From: Micrococcaceae bacterium RIT 802
Lineage (GTDB): Bacteria; Actinomycetota; Actinomycetes; Actinomycetales; Micrococcaceae
Reading direction: 5' to 3'
DNA length: 64,000 nucleotides
Assembly (NCBI GenBank): GCA_016892645.1
Contig: JAFEMX010000001.1
Location: 372,001 to 436,000, forward strand
Shown: one piece after another, positions 9,429 through 17,462 of the stretch
Position numbering within the stretch: position 1 is the stretch's first letter
How the letters are laid out: every line of letters starts with the position of its first letter
Notes under the pieces: model-generated
The model's input: only the letters and a program-made list of their open reading frames with translations
Told to the model about the DNA's origin: nothing
Databases searched by the model: none
Translations under genes and position numbers: made by a program

Positions 9429-11035
9429 CCCGCACCCGCACCCGCACCCGTACCCCGCGCCGCGGACGCGTCGCCGCCGTTTCCCTGGGAGCCATCCTGC
9501 TGGTGGCCACCGGCGGCGGCATCGCCGCGGGATCGCTCAACGGCCCGTTGGCCGGTCCGGAACCCGTGGGCGTTCCCCGCGTCACCGTCCCGGCCGGCGA
9601 CTTCATCGCCGCGTGCCCGGCCACCGCGCGGCTGGTCGAGGGCGCCGCCGACCGCGGGACGGACCCGGCCTTCGCCCCCGGCTCCGACTCCGCGAAGACC
9701 TCGATCCGTGCCACGGTGCTCGGCGATGCCGCCAAACGACTCCCCGGCGCGAAGCTCGAGAAGCTGGGCGGATCGACGGTGCGCACGCTGTCGGACCGGC
9801 TACCCGAGGCCGAGGCCTCCCAGGGCAAGTCGACGAACGAGAACGGCTTCACCGGCCGCCAGGCGCGGGCCGCCTCGAAGGTCCAGGAACCCGGGGCCAC
9901 CGTGCTGCGTGTCCAGCCGCTGGGCGGACAGCAATCCACGGCGGGCGCCGTACGCAGCTACGTCGCCGCGGACGGGGACCTCGCCGGGTTGGGCGCCGCC
10001 AGCTGCCAGGCGCCGGCCGGCGAGCAATGGCTGACGGGAGCCTCCACCACCGTCGGCAGCACCGCACTGCTGACCGTGGCCAATCCCTCGGCGACGCCCT
10101 CCACCGTGGACCTGGAACTCTTCGGCGCCCAGGGGCGCATCGAGGCCGGCAACACACGCGGCATCGTCATCGCACCGGGGGAATCCACCTCGATCGTCCT
10201 GGCCGGGCTGGCCCCCGGCGAGAAATCGCTCTCCGTCAAGGCAACGTCCACCGGTGCGCCGGTCACTGCGGTCATCCAACAGAGCATCCTGCGCGGCCTG
10301 ACGCCCGGCGGGGTCGATTACATCGAGCCCGCAGCGGCTCCCGGTGAACGCCAGGTCGTCCCGGGCGTGCAGATCCAGGACGCCAAGACGCAGAAGGCCG
10401 TGACCTCGCAGAAGGGCTACGGCGACGCCGCGCCGACCCTGTCGCTCACCGTTCCCGGCTCTGCCGACCAACGGGTCAAGGTCCGTCTCGTCGGCCCGAA
10501 GGGCGAGGTGGCGCTGCCCAGCGACGGCCAGTACACCGCGGCCGCCGGGTCCACGACAGCGGTTGCGCTGACGGGGGTCCCTGCAGGCACCTACACGGCC
10601 ATTGTCGACGCGGAGGAGCCGGTGGCCGCCTCCGTGCGGATGACCCGGGGAACCAAGGCGAAGGAACGGACCGACGCGGCCTGGGCCGGAGCCGCCGAAC
10701 GGCTGGGCGGGGAGCACCTCGTGACCGTGCCCGAGGGGGCCGACTCGCAGCTGGCCTTCTCGGCACCCGATGGCCAGGCGAGCGTCGAGTTGCGCCCCAT
10801 CGACTCGCACGGCACGGTGGGCAAGGCCGTCACCGTCCGCGTCGCCCCGGGCCAGACGGCCGAACGGAAGGTCGCCTCGCTGGGCAAGGACGTCGTCGCC
10901 GTGACCCTCAGCGCCAGCGGCGACCCGGTCTACGGCGCGCTGGTGGCCACCCACGGGTCCACCGACATCTCAACGCTGCCGCTTCCGCCGGCCCCCCAGG
11001 GTCCGCGTGCCGTTCCGGTGGACCTGCGCTACTGA
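9425..11035 (+). CDS. DUF5719 family exported protein
   Basis: The product is 536 aa. It has a basic N-terminus with an alternating Thr-Arg run encoded by near-identical ACCCGC hexamers, then a hydrophobic segment (about residues 17-38) that should act as signal peptide or anchor. The rest is a long soluble beta-rich region with Thr/Gly/Ala patches and no catalytic motif. It overlaps the upstream glycosyltransferase gene by 4 bp (ATGA), and the same pairing is common in Micrococcaceae, so the two probably work together on a cell-envelope glycan. Function is not known. Confidence 0.82.
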   Translation: MTRTRTRTRTPRRGRVAAVSLGAILLVATGGGIAAGSLNGPLAGPEPVGVPRVTVPAGDFIAACPATARLVEGAADRGTDPAFAPGSDSAKTSIRATVLGDAAKRLPGAKLEKLGGSTVRTLSDRLPEAEASQGKSTNENGFTGRQARAASKVQEPGATVLRVQPLGGQQSTAGAVRSYVAADGDLAGLGAASCQAPAGEQWLTGASTTVGSTALLTVANPSATPSTVDLELFGAQGRIEAGNTRGIVIAPGESTSIVLAGLAPGEKSLSVKATSTGAPVTAVIQQSILRGLTPGGVDYIEPAAAPGERQVVPGVQIQDAKTQKAVTSQKGYGDAAPTLSLTVPGSADQRVKVRLVGPKGEVALPSDGQYTAAAGSTTAVALTGVPAGTYTAIVDAEEPVAASVRMTRGTKAKERTDAAWAGAAERLGGEHLVTVPEGADSQLAFSAPDGQASVELRPIDSHGTVGKAVTVRVAPGQTAERKVASLGKDVVAVTLSASGDPVYGALVATHGSTDISTLPLPPAPQGPRAVPVDLRY

Positions 11036-11048
11036 GCATCCGCCGGGC

Positions 11049-11573
11049 TCAGCGGTCCCCGCCCCACGGCCGGTAGTCGGGGTCGATCTCCTCGGGGGCG
11101 CGGGCCAGCAATTCGGCCACTTGTTCGACCACGGCCAGGTGCACCAGTTCGGGCAGCAACAGGTCGGGGCCGGCCAGCTGCTCGACCGGGCGCCGGTGGA
11201 TGACCACCCGGGCGGGACGCCGCGGCGTCGCGCCCAGCGAACGCCCCAGGGGCACGGGGGAACCGGCGGCCTGGGCAAGGTCCAGCGCCTTCGCGTTGGG
11301 CAACAGCTCCACGGTGAACACCATGGCGGCGATGGGCTGTCCCCACAGGACCTCGAGGCGTTCGGCGGACTCGGCGACCAGGTCCTCGAACCGTTCGGCG
11401 CGTGTGCGCGACCCGGGGAGGTCCGGGGGCATCACGTCGCCCCGCAGGCCCCTGCCGTGGCGGTTGCGTCGACGCCGGGTGAAGGCGCGGACCGGCCGCT
11501 GGGCTGCTTCCCGGGCAGCGGTCCGGGGACTGTCGGGGGACCCGTCGTACCCCAGGGTGAAACCTTCGGCCAT
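11049..11573 (-). CDS. Metallopeptidase-like (zincin-fold) protein lacking HExxH
   Basis: The product is 174 aa and matches the small actinobacterial metallopeptidase family that sits beside whiB2 and DUF3499 (Rv3259 position). The core runs from RAERFEDLVAESAERL through VVIHRRPVEQLA to a C-terminal helix. The helix that should carry HExxH reads LVHLAVVEQVAELL, so the zinc ligands and catalytic Glu are absent. The protein is therefore probably not a peptidase. ATG at 11573 was chosen because TAGGCT (11586-11581, reverse strand) lies 7 nt upstream, the spacing of a leaderless start. It is convergent with the DUF5719 gene. Confidence 0.75.
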   Translation of the reverse strand: MAEGFTLGYDGSPDSPRTAAREAAQRPVRAFTRRRRNRHGRGLRGDVMPPDLPGSRTRAERFEDLVAESAERLEVLWGQPIAAMVFTVELLPNAKALDLAQAAGSPVPLGRSLGATPRRPARVVIHRRPVEQLAGPDLLLPELVHLAVVEQVAELLARAPEEIDPDYRPWGGDR

Positions 11574-11580
11574 AGCCCAG

Positions 11581-11586
11581 AGCCTA
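11581..11586 (-). promoter_or_regulatory. -10 box for leaderless start of the metallopeptidase-like gene
   Basis: Read on the minus strand this is TAGGCT, 7 nt before the ATG at 11573. That spacing puts the transcription start on the start codon. No clear Shine-Dalgarno sequence is present. Confidence 0.45.
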
Positions 11587-11608
11587 CCGAAGTCCGGCCG
11601 GCCCCACG

Positions 11609-11628
11609 GGCGGGAAACGGTTCCCGCC
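11609..11628. repeat. inverted repeat in divergent promoter region
   Basis: Arms GGCGGGAA and TTCCCGCC (8 bp, perfect) flank ACGG. The site lies between the divergent metallopeptidase-like and DUF3499 genes, so it could be an operator. A related shorter repeat, CGGGAA-ACG-TTCCCG, lies at 112-126. Confidence 0.35.
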
Positions 11629-11667
11629 ATGCCCGGCTGCTTGGGCGGCGGTCGGCAACCCGCGGGG

Positions 11668-11673
11668 TAAGCT
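11668..11673 (+). promoter_or_regulatory. -10 box for leaderless start of DUF3499
   Basis: TAAGCT lies 8 nt before the GTG at 11682, which has no good Shine-Dalgarno. A leaderless mRNA is inferred from the spacing. Confidence 0.4.
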
Positions 11674-11681
11674 GTTTTCTC

Positions 11682-12098
11682 GTGGGATCCTTTCGACTTT
11701 GTTCACGCTCCGCCTGCCGCCAGTCGGCCATCGCGACGCTGACGTATGTCTACGCGGACTCCACCGCGGTGCTGGGGCCGTTGGCCACGTATCCGGAGCC
11801 CCATTGTTACGACTTGTGCAACGAACACGCCCAGCGCCTGACGGTGCCGCGTGGCTGGCAGGTGCTGCGGCTGGAACTGCCCGACGCGCCCCGTCTGGCC
11901 CCCGACGAGCTCTCGGCCCTCGCCGATGCCGTCTCCGAGCCGCGTCGTCCCGCGCAGCACCCCACGGAAACCACCGTGGAGCCGGGAAGCGGCGGCGCCG
12001 GGTCCTCGTCCGCCCGGAATGCACCGACGCCGATGGAACCCCCGGCCCACGCCGAGGGCGGCCGCCGTTCCCTGCGCATTCTGCGCGAGCCCCGCTAA
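11682..12098 (+). CDS. DUF3499 family protein
   Basis: The product is 138 aa. The conserved N-terminal part has Cys residues in RLCSRSACRQSA and a second cluster PHCYDLCNEHAQRL, which together look like a zinc-binding site (C-X4-C and C-X3-C). The C-terminal third is a Pro/Ser/Ala-rich unstructured tail. GTG at 11682 is the only sensible start before the first Cys. The family is restricted to actinobacteria and sits beside whiB2 in mycobacteria (Rv3258c). Function is unknown; a small nucleic-acid or protein-binding zinc ribbon is a guess. Confidence 0.87.
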   Translation: MGSFRLCSRSACRQSAIATLTYVYADSTAVLGPLATYPEPHCYDLCNEHAQRLTVPRGWQVLRLELPDAPRLAPDELSALADAVSEPRRPAQHPTETTVEPGSGGAGSSSARNAPTPMEPPAHAEGGRRSLRILREPR

Positions 12099-12103
12099 GC
12101 CCA

Positions 12104-12109
12104 TAAACT
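12104..12109 (+). promoter_or_regulatory. -10 box for leaderless start of Trm112 gene
   Basis: TAAACT ends 6 nt before the ATG at 12116, again the spacing of a leaderless transcript. There is no Shine-Dalgarno sequence between DUF3499 and this gene. Confidence 0.4.
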
Positions 12110-12115
12110 GGGCGC

Positions 12116-12322
12116 ATGGCCCATATTTCATCTGAACTGCTCGGGATCCTGCGCTGCCCGGTGACCGGATCGACGCTTCAGCAGGACGGCGACGAACTCG
12201 TGGCCACCGCCCCCGACGCCGCCGGCAACACCCCGCGCTACAGCCTCGCCGAAGGCATCCCCGTCATGCTGCGTCCCGCCGACGCCGCCACCGCCACAGC
12301 ACAGGAGTCACCCACAGCATGA
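12116..12322 (+). CDS. Trm112 family protein
   Basis: The product is a 68-aa small protein. Trm112-like proteins are short zinc-ribbon partners of methyltransferases; bacterial members often keep only part of the zinc site. [24 protein letters not shown] is the typical first half and [11 protein letters not shown] the typical second half. Only one Cys remains, so metal binding is doubtful. The gene overlaps ahcY by 4 bp (ATGA), so both are likely co-translated. In relatives this gene lies between phosphomannomutase (manB) and manA; here both are missing. Confidence 0.88.
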   Translation: MAHISSELLGILRCPVTGSTLQQDGDELVATAPDAAGNTPRYSLAEGIPVMLRPADAATATAQESPTA

Positions 12323-13806
12323 GCTTCGATTACAAGATCGCCGACATCTCCCTCCACGAGGCCGGCCGCCACCAGATCCGCCTGGCCGAGCACGAGATGC
12401 CGGGCCTGATGTCCCTGCGCGAGGAGTTCGGCGCCTCCCAGCCGCTCGCCGGGGCCCGCATCGCCGGGTCCCTGCACATGACGGTGCAGACCGCGGTGCT
12501 CATCGAGACGCTCACCGCCCTGGGCGCCGAGGTCCGCTGGGCCTCCTGCAACATCTTCTCCACCCAGGACGAGGCCGCCGCGGCCATCGTCGTCGGCACG
12601 GGCACCCCCGAGGACCCGGCCGGCGTGCCCGTGTTCGCGTGGAAGAACGAGTCGCTCGAGGACTACTGGTGGACCGCCGAGCAGATCCTCACCTGGCCCG
12701 GCGCCGACGCCGACCCCGAGCTGGGCCCGAACATGATCCTGGACGACGGCGGGGACGCCACGATGCTGGTGCACCTCGGCGTCGACTTCGAGGCCGCCGG
12801 CGCGGTCCCCGACGCCACCGACGCCGACAGCCACGAGTACACGATCGTGCTGGGCACCCTGCGCAACGCCCTGGCGAAGGACCCGCAGAAGTTCACCCGC
12901 ATCGCCGCGGGCATCCGCGGCGTCACCGAGGAGACGACCACGGGCGTGCACCGCCTGTACCAGCTGGCCGAGGCGGGCACGCTGCTCTTCCCGGCGATCA
13001 ACGTCAACGACTCGGTCACCAAGTCCAAGTTCGACAACAAGTACGGCATCCGCCACTCCCTGCCCGACGGGATCAACCGCGCGACCGACGTGCTCATCGG
13101 CGGCAAGGTCGCCGTCGTCTGCGGCTACGGCGACGTGGGCAAGGGGGCCGCGGAGGCCCTGCGCGGCCAGGGTGCACGCGTGATCGTCACCGAGATCGAC
13201 CCGATCTGCGCCCTGCAGGCCGCCATGGACGGCTACCAGGTCGCCCGGCTCGAATCCGTGATCGGCCAGGGCGACCTCTTCATCACCACCACCGGCGGCC
13301 AGGGCATCATCATGGCCCACCACATGGAGGCGATGAAGGACAAGGCCATCGTGGGCAACGTCGGGCACTTCGACGACGAGATCGACATGGCTGGCCTCGC
13401 CGCCGTGCCCGGCATCCGCAAGGTCGAGATCAAGCCGCAGGTCCACGAATGGGTCTTCGGCGCCGACACGGCGGACGCACACTCGATCATCGTGCTCTCC
13501 GAGGGCCGCCTGCTCAACCTCGGCAACGCCACCGGGCACCCCAGCTTCGTCATGTCGAACTCGTTCGCCAACCAGACGATCGGCCAGATCGAGCTGTTCG
13601 GCAAACACGGGAAGCAGAACGACGCCGGAACGGGCCCCGCGTACGAGAAGCAGGTCTATGTCCTGCCGAAGATCCTCGACGAGAAGGTCGCCCGGCTCCA
13701 CCTGGACGCCCTGGGGATCGAGCTCACCGAACTGAGCCAGGGCCAGGCCGACTACCTCGGCCTGGATCCCGCCGGCCCGTACAAGGCGGACCACTACCGG
13801 TACTGA
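12319..13806 (+). CDS. ahcY: Adenosylhomocysteinase
   Basis: AhcY reversibly hydrolyses S-adenosylhomocysteine to adenosine and homocysteine, removing the product that inhibits methyltransferases. The 495-aa length is normal for the bacterial form with its insertion. The NAD-binding loop is GYGDVGKG (about 267-274). [17 protein letters not shown] and the C-terminal HYRY, which completes the neighbouring subunit's NAD site, are present. The usual KPDHYRY tail reads KADHYRY. The start ATG overlaps the Trm112 stop. The gene ends at a GC-rich hairpin shared with the convergent RDD gene. Confidence 0.98.
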   Translation: MSFDYKIADISLHEAGRHQIRLAEHEMPGLMSLREEFGASQPLAGARIAGSLHMTVQTAVLIETLTALGAEVRWASCNIFSTQDEAAAAIVVGTGTPEDPAGVPVFAWKNESLEDYWWTAEQILTWPGADADPELGPNMILDDGGDATMLVHLGVDFEAAGAVPDATDADSHEYTIVLGTLRNALAKDPQKFTRIAAGIRGVTEETTTGVHRLYQLAEAGTLLFPAINVNDSVTKSKFDNKYGIRHSLPDGINRATDVLIGGKVAVVCGYGDVGKGAAEALRGQGARVIVTEIDPICALQAAMDGYQVARLESVIGQGDLFITTTGGQGIIMAHHMEAMKDKAIVGNVGHFDDEIDMAGLAAVPGIRKVEIKPQVHEWVFGADTADAHSIIVLSEGRLLNLGNATGHPSFVMSNSFANQTIGQIELFGKHGKQNDAGTGPAYEKQVYVLPKILDEKVARLHLDALGIELTELSQGQADYLGLDPAGPYKADHYRY

Positions 13807-13810
13807 GCAC

Positions 13811-13847
13811 GACGCCGGCCGGCACCGACCCGATGGCGGCCGGCGTC
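13811..13847. terminator. GC-rich hairpin between convergent ahcY and RDD genes
   Basis: An 11-bp perfect stem (13811-13821 with 13837-13847, GACGCCGGCCG/CGGCCGGCGTC) sits exactly in the 41-bp gap between the two stop codons. No T-run follows on either strand. It probably acts as a bidirectional terminator, as is usual for GC-rich actinobacteria. Confidence 0.65.
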
Positions 13848-14645
13848 TCAGGCGTCGTAGGGCAGGCGGTGGATGCGCTCACGCATCTGCTGCTGGCGCT
13901 TCGCCGTGGCCGCGAGCCGGCGGTAGTCGCGCTCCCGCCGCTCGGCGACCACGGCGAGCAGGAACTGCTCGGGTGGGCACGGCGGTGGGGCGGGGGAGAC
14001 CAGCGGGCGCAGCTCGTTGGCCAGCTCGACGGCGACGCGGTCGCGGGACGCCGCGGCCATCGACGGGGCCTGGCGGATGTAGCGGGCGGCCCGTCCGGCC
14101 AGCACGTCCGGGATCCGGCCGACGTCTGCCAGTTCCGCCCAGGGCCGCAGCTGGGCCGGGACGGGGACCGTCAGCGGTGTGACCTTGCCGCGACGCTCGC
14201 GCATCGAATAGGTGCCCGCCAGCATGTCGCCCAACCGCTTGCCGCGCTCGTTCGAGAACGAGACGATGAGCGCCAGCGAACCGAACAACGACAGGATCTC
14301 CAGCAGCGCGAGCAGCGCCCGGATGAAGGCATGGCGGAAGCGGATGGAGCCGCCGTCGTCCCTGACGATCCGCAACCCCATGACCAGCCGGCCCAGGGAC
14401 TTGCCGCGGGACAGGGTCTCGACGGTGACCGGCACGGCGACCAGCCACAACACGACGAGGGCGATGACCAGGGCCCGGGCCGCGGCCGAATCAAAACCGG
14501 AGAGCAGCCGTTCGAGCAGGATGAGCGAGCCGACCAGGCCGATCGCGTACACCAGGTAGTCGATGATGCAGCCGACGGCGCGGAGCACGAAGCTCGCCGG
14601 GCGCAGGTGCAGCACCACGGCCTCGCCGGTGATGATGGTGCTCAC
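13848..14645 (-). CDS. RDD family membrane protein
   Basis: The product is 265 aa. Hydrophobic helices cover about residues 22-42, 50-70 and 105-130. The RDD domain signatures are visible: LRAVGCIIDYLVY at the start, SRGKSLGRLVMGLRIVRDDGG in the middle and ERGKRLGDMLAGTYSMRERRG at the end. The last roughly 100 residues are cytosolic and Arg/Ala-rich. GTG at 14645 was chosen because GGAGGGAC lies 5 nt upstream; longer openings have no site. It is divergent from the SpoIIM-like gene; this RDD/SpoIIM pair is common in actinobacteria, often near DUF58/MoxR genes. Transport of small molecules has been suggested for the family, not proven here. Confidence 0.87.
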   Translation of the reverse strand: MSTIITGEAVVLHLRPASFVLRAVGCIIDYLVYAIGLVGSLILLERLLSGFDSAAARALVIALVVLWLVAVPVTVETLSRGKSLGRLVMGLRIVRDDGGSIRFRHAFIRALLALLEILSLFGSLALIVSFSNERGKRLGDMLAGTYSMRERRGKVTPLTVPVPAQLRPWAELADVGRIPDVLAGRAARYIRQAPSMAAASRDRVAVELANELRPLVSPAPPPCPPEQFLLAVVAERRERDYRRLAATAKRQQQMRERIHRLPYDA

Positions 14646-14741
14646 GGTGTCCCTCCGACGCGGCTGGGTGGCAGGCGGCCGTTTCCCGGGCTGACCCGGC
14701 GCAACGCGGCCGTCCTCCCAATCTAGCCGACGCCACCGGGA

Positions 14742-14747
14742 TAGGCT
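14742..14747 (+). promoter_or_regulatory. -10 box for leaderless start of SpoIIM-like gene
   Basis: TAGGCT ends 6 nt before the GTG at 14754. No Shine-Dalgarno sequence is present, consistent with a leaderless mRNA. Confidence 0.45.
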
Positions 14748-14753
14748 GGGACC

Positions 14754-15746
14754 GTGGATCTCGACGCGTTTGTTGCCGTGCATCGGCAGGAGTGGGACCG
14801 CCTCGACGTCCTCTCCGGCCGCCGTCGGTTGACCGGTGCGGAATCCGACGAATTCCTCGGCCTCTACGAGCGCGTCTCCACGCACCTGTCGATGGTCAGC
14901 TCGATCGAACCGGATGCGATCGTCTCCGCCGACCTCTCGGCCAGGATTTCCCGGGCCCGCACCCGCTTCACCGGTGCCCGGACGTCGCTGCCCGAGGAGA
15001 TCGCCACGTTCTTCGTGTACTCGTTGCCCGCCGCCTTCTACCGGATCCGCGTGCTGACCGTGGTGCTGGGCCTGGTGTTCTGCGTGATCGGGGTGGCCGC
15101 GGGGCTCTGGGCGGCGAACACTCCGGGGGTGCTCAAGGCCATGGGCTCGGATGCGGACCTGCAGCAGTACGTGCACCACGACTTCGTCGACTACTACTCG
15201 GAGAACCCGGCTGCATCGTTCGCCGGCGCCGTGTGGACCAACAACGCCTTGATCGCCGGCATGTGCGTCGCCTTCGGGATCTCCGGGTTGTACGTGCCCT
15301 ACGTCCTCTACCAGAACGCGGTCTCCGTCGGCATGGCCGGTGGCCTGATGTCGGCACTTGGCGAGCTGGACACCTTCTTCCTCTACATCCTGCCCCACGG
15401 CTTCATGGAACTGACGGCGATCTTCATCGCCGGTGCCGCCGGGCTGCGGATCTTCTGGGCCTGGGTGGCCCCCGGGGCCCGGACCCGGATCCAGTCGCTG
15501 GCCGTCGAGGGCCGCTCGTTGATGACGGTGGCACTGGGCCTGGTGCTGGTGCTCTTCGTCTCCGGACTGGTGGAGGGATTCGTGACGCCCAGCGCCCTGC
15601 CGCATTGGCTGCGGTTGGGCATCGGGCTGCTGGTGCTGGCCGGTTACTGGACGTACACGCTGGTCCTCGGGCGGCGGGCCGTGCAGGCGGGGTTCACCGG
15701 GGATCTGGGAAAGTACGACGCCGGGGCCACCGCGGCCGCCGTCTAG
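14754..15746 (+). CDS. SpoIIM/stage II sporulation protein M superfamily membrane protein
   Basis: The product is 330 aa. A hydrophilic N-terminal region of about 95 residues (FVAVHRQEWDRL start) is followed by at least five hydrophobic segments, around residues 100-122, 160-185, 190-212, 215-240 and 260-320. PHGFMELTAIFIAGAAGLR (about 219-237) is the family signature. In non-sporulating actinobacteria the role is unknown; proposals concern envelope remodelling or transport together with its RDD partner. GTG at 14754 is set by the -10 box just upstream. The next gene follows after 32 bp. Confidence 0.87.
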   Translation: MDLDAFVAVHRQEWDRLDVLSGRRRLTGAESDEFLGLYERVSTHLSMVSSIEPDAIVSADLSARISRARTRFTGARTSLPEEIATFFVYSLPAAFYRIRVLTVVLGLVFCVIGVAAGLWAANTPGVLKAMGSDADLQQYVHHDFVDYYSENPAASFAGAVWTNNALIAGMCVAFGISGLYVPYVLYQNAVSVGMAGGLMSALGELDTFFLYILPHGFMELTAIFIAGAAGLRIFWAWVAPGARTRIQSLAVEGRSLMTVALGLVLVLFVSGLVEGFVTPSALPHWLRLGIGLLVLAGYWTYTLVLGRRAVQAGFTGDLGKYDAGATAAAV

Positions 15747-15778
15747 GGATTTTGAAAGCCAACAGGGAAGGACAACCC

Positions 15779-17341
15779 ATGGAGAACAAGAACGACGTGC
15801 CCGAAGGGCACGATCCAGCGGCCGGGCAAGCGGGGGAGGCCGGACGCGAAGCCCCGTCGACGTCCGATGCCGACGTGCCGGAATTCCTGAAGGGCCCGGA
15901 TCCCGACGAGGTGGACGAGTCCGGCGACGCGCGGACCGCCGATGCCCGGGGCGCACGTGACGACGTTTCCGGCCCGGCACCCGCCAACGAGGAGACCGAG
16001 CGGGAAACCGGAATGGACCGCGACGCCTGGGAGGCCGAATTCTCCTCCACCCCTGCCGCCGGGACCGCCGACGCATCGTCCGGACCGGCCAGCGGGCAGC
16101 ACGCCGCGGTCGGCGACACCGGGTTCGACGACGGCGAAGCCGCGCCCTCAGCGGCCGGTGCAGCGGATCGCGAGGACACACCCATGGGCGCCGCCGACCC
16201 CACGGCCGACACCGCGGCGAACGCCACCACGGAGGCCGCGCCGGATCATACGCGTGCCCTGCCGACGTGGGACCAGGACACCGCCGCCGGGCGGGAGGCC
16301 GCCGACCCCGACGGCGAGGCAGCGGGGAACGTGCAGCCCGCGGCGGATGCCGAGCGCGACCATGAGCCCGTCGGTGCCACTGCCACTGTCGCCGGGGCGG
16401 GCGCGGGTGCCGGAGCCGGCGCCATGGCCGCCAGCAGCACGCCCACCGCCACCGAGTCCCGCGCGTCTGACGCCGCTACCGCCGACGCCGAGCCGGCGGA
16501 CTCGGACGCCGCGCAGCGCACCGATGCCGTGTTGGCCGCCAAACGCCGGGGCGGCGCACCGCGGCAGCCCGGTGACGACTCCGACCCCGAGGCCCAGCGG
16601 CGGCAGAAGGCCCGCGATGCTGCCCTGACGGCCAAGCCCCGGTTCGCCCGTGTCGTGCAGACCGTGTTGGCCATCTTCTTCCCATTCCTGCTGCTCATCG
16701 GCGCGATCCGTGCCGTGGCCAGCCCGTGGTTCCTGTGGCTGGACTACCACCGGCCCGGTTTCCCGGTCGATGCGTACGGCTTCAGCCCTGCCGAACGGCT
16801 CACCTACGGCAACTACGGCGTCGACTACATCAACAACTCGGCCCCCTCCGCGTACCTGGGAAACCTGGTCGACGGGAAGGGCGACCCGCTGTTCCTCGGC
16901 ACCGAGGTCTCCCATATGGCCGACGTGAAGTCAGTCATCGGCATCACCTATGCCGCGGGGATCATCATGGCCATCTTGGCGGTCATCATCTGCCTCTACC
17001 TGGGCCGGCGCTATGCAGGTGGCATCCGCCGGGCGTTCTTCGCCGGGTCCGTCATCACCCTGGTGGCCATGATCGCGTTGACGGTGTTGGCCGTGCTGAA
17101 CTTCGCGACGTTCTTCACCGATTTCCACGAGCTGTTCTTCGCCCAGGGAAATTGGACGTTCCACGCGAACGACACCCTGATCCGGCTCTACCCGACGCAG
17201 TTCTGGATGGATGCCGGGATCGTCATCGCCGGACTGGTCCTGCTGGTCTCGCTGGTCTTCCTCATCACGAACTGGCCGACCCGCAAGCGCCGTGAACGTT
17301 CGCGGCTGCGCCAGAGCAACCGCGACCTGGGCCTGGACTGA
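15779..17341 (+). CDS. TIGR01906/DUF1461-type membrane protein with long acidic N-terminus
   Basis: The product is 520 aa. The first roughly 280 residues are low-complexity, rich in Ala, Asp, Glu and Pro, with a Gly-Ala repeat near 205-215. The membrane part has helices near 292-312, 385-405, 420-445 and 480-505, with the family pattern of a large outside loop between the first two. ATG at 15779 follows GGGAAGGA and lies 32 bp after the SpoIIM-like gene; a longer opening would overlap that gene. Family function is unknown. The disordered acidic arm looks like an interaction platform, which is inference. Confidence 0.8.
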   Translation: MENKNDVPEGHDPAAGQAGEAGREAPSTSDADVPEFLKGPDPDEVDESGDARTADARGARDDVSGPAPANEETERETGMDRDAWEAEFSSTPAAGTADASSGPASGQHAAVGDTGFDDGEAAPSAAGAADREDTPMGAADPTADTAANATTEAAPDHTRALPTWDQDTAAGREAADPDGEAAGNVQPAADAERDHEPVGATATVAGAGAGAGAGAMAASSTPTATESRASDAATADAEPADSDAAQRTDAVLAAKRRGGAPRQPGDDSDPEAQRRQKARDAALTAKPRFARVVQTVLAIFFPFLLLIGAIRAVASPWFLWLDYHRPGFPVDAYGFSPAERLTYGNYGVDYINNSAPSAYLGNLVDGKGDPLFLGTEVSHMADVKSVIGITYAAGIIMAILAVIICLYLGRRYAGGIRRAFFAGSVITLVAMIALTVLAVLNFATFFTDFHELFFAQGNWTFHANDTLIRLYPTQFWMDAGIVIAGLVLLVSLVFLITNWPTRKRRERSRLRQSNRDLGLD

Positions 17342-17358
17342 CACCGGGCCGGGACGCA

Positions 17359-17406
17359 ACGGCGGGCCGTGGCGCCGGGGATCTCCCCGGTTCCACGGCC
17401 CGCCGT
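17359..17406. terminator. long bidirectional hairpin terminator
   Basis: A 14-bp perfect outer stem (17359-17372 with 17393-17406) encloses a 6-bp inner stem CCGGGG/CCCCGG with loop ATCT. It sits between the convergent TIGR01906 and protein mannosyltransferase genes. There is no long T-run. Confidence 0.75.
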
Positions 17407-17462
17407 CTCTGCAGTGCGCCGGCGTCGACCGGACCCGGCACCCCCACACCCGGACGGGGGGA

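Noticed and set aside
12099-12320. SAH riboswitch before ahcY
   Set aside because: ahcY starts inside the Trm112 gene, and there is no leader of the needed length or sequence.
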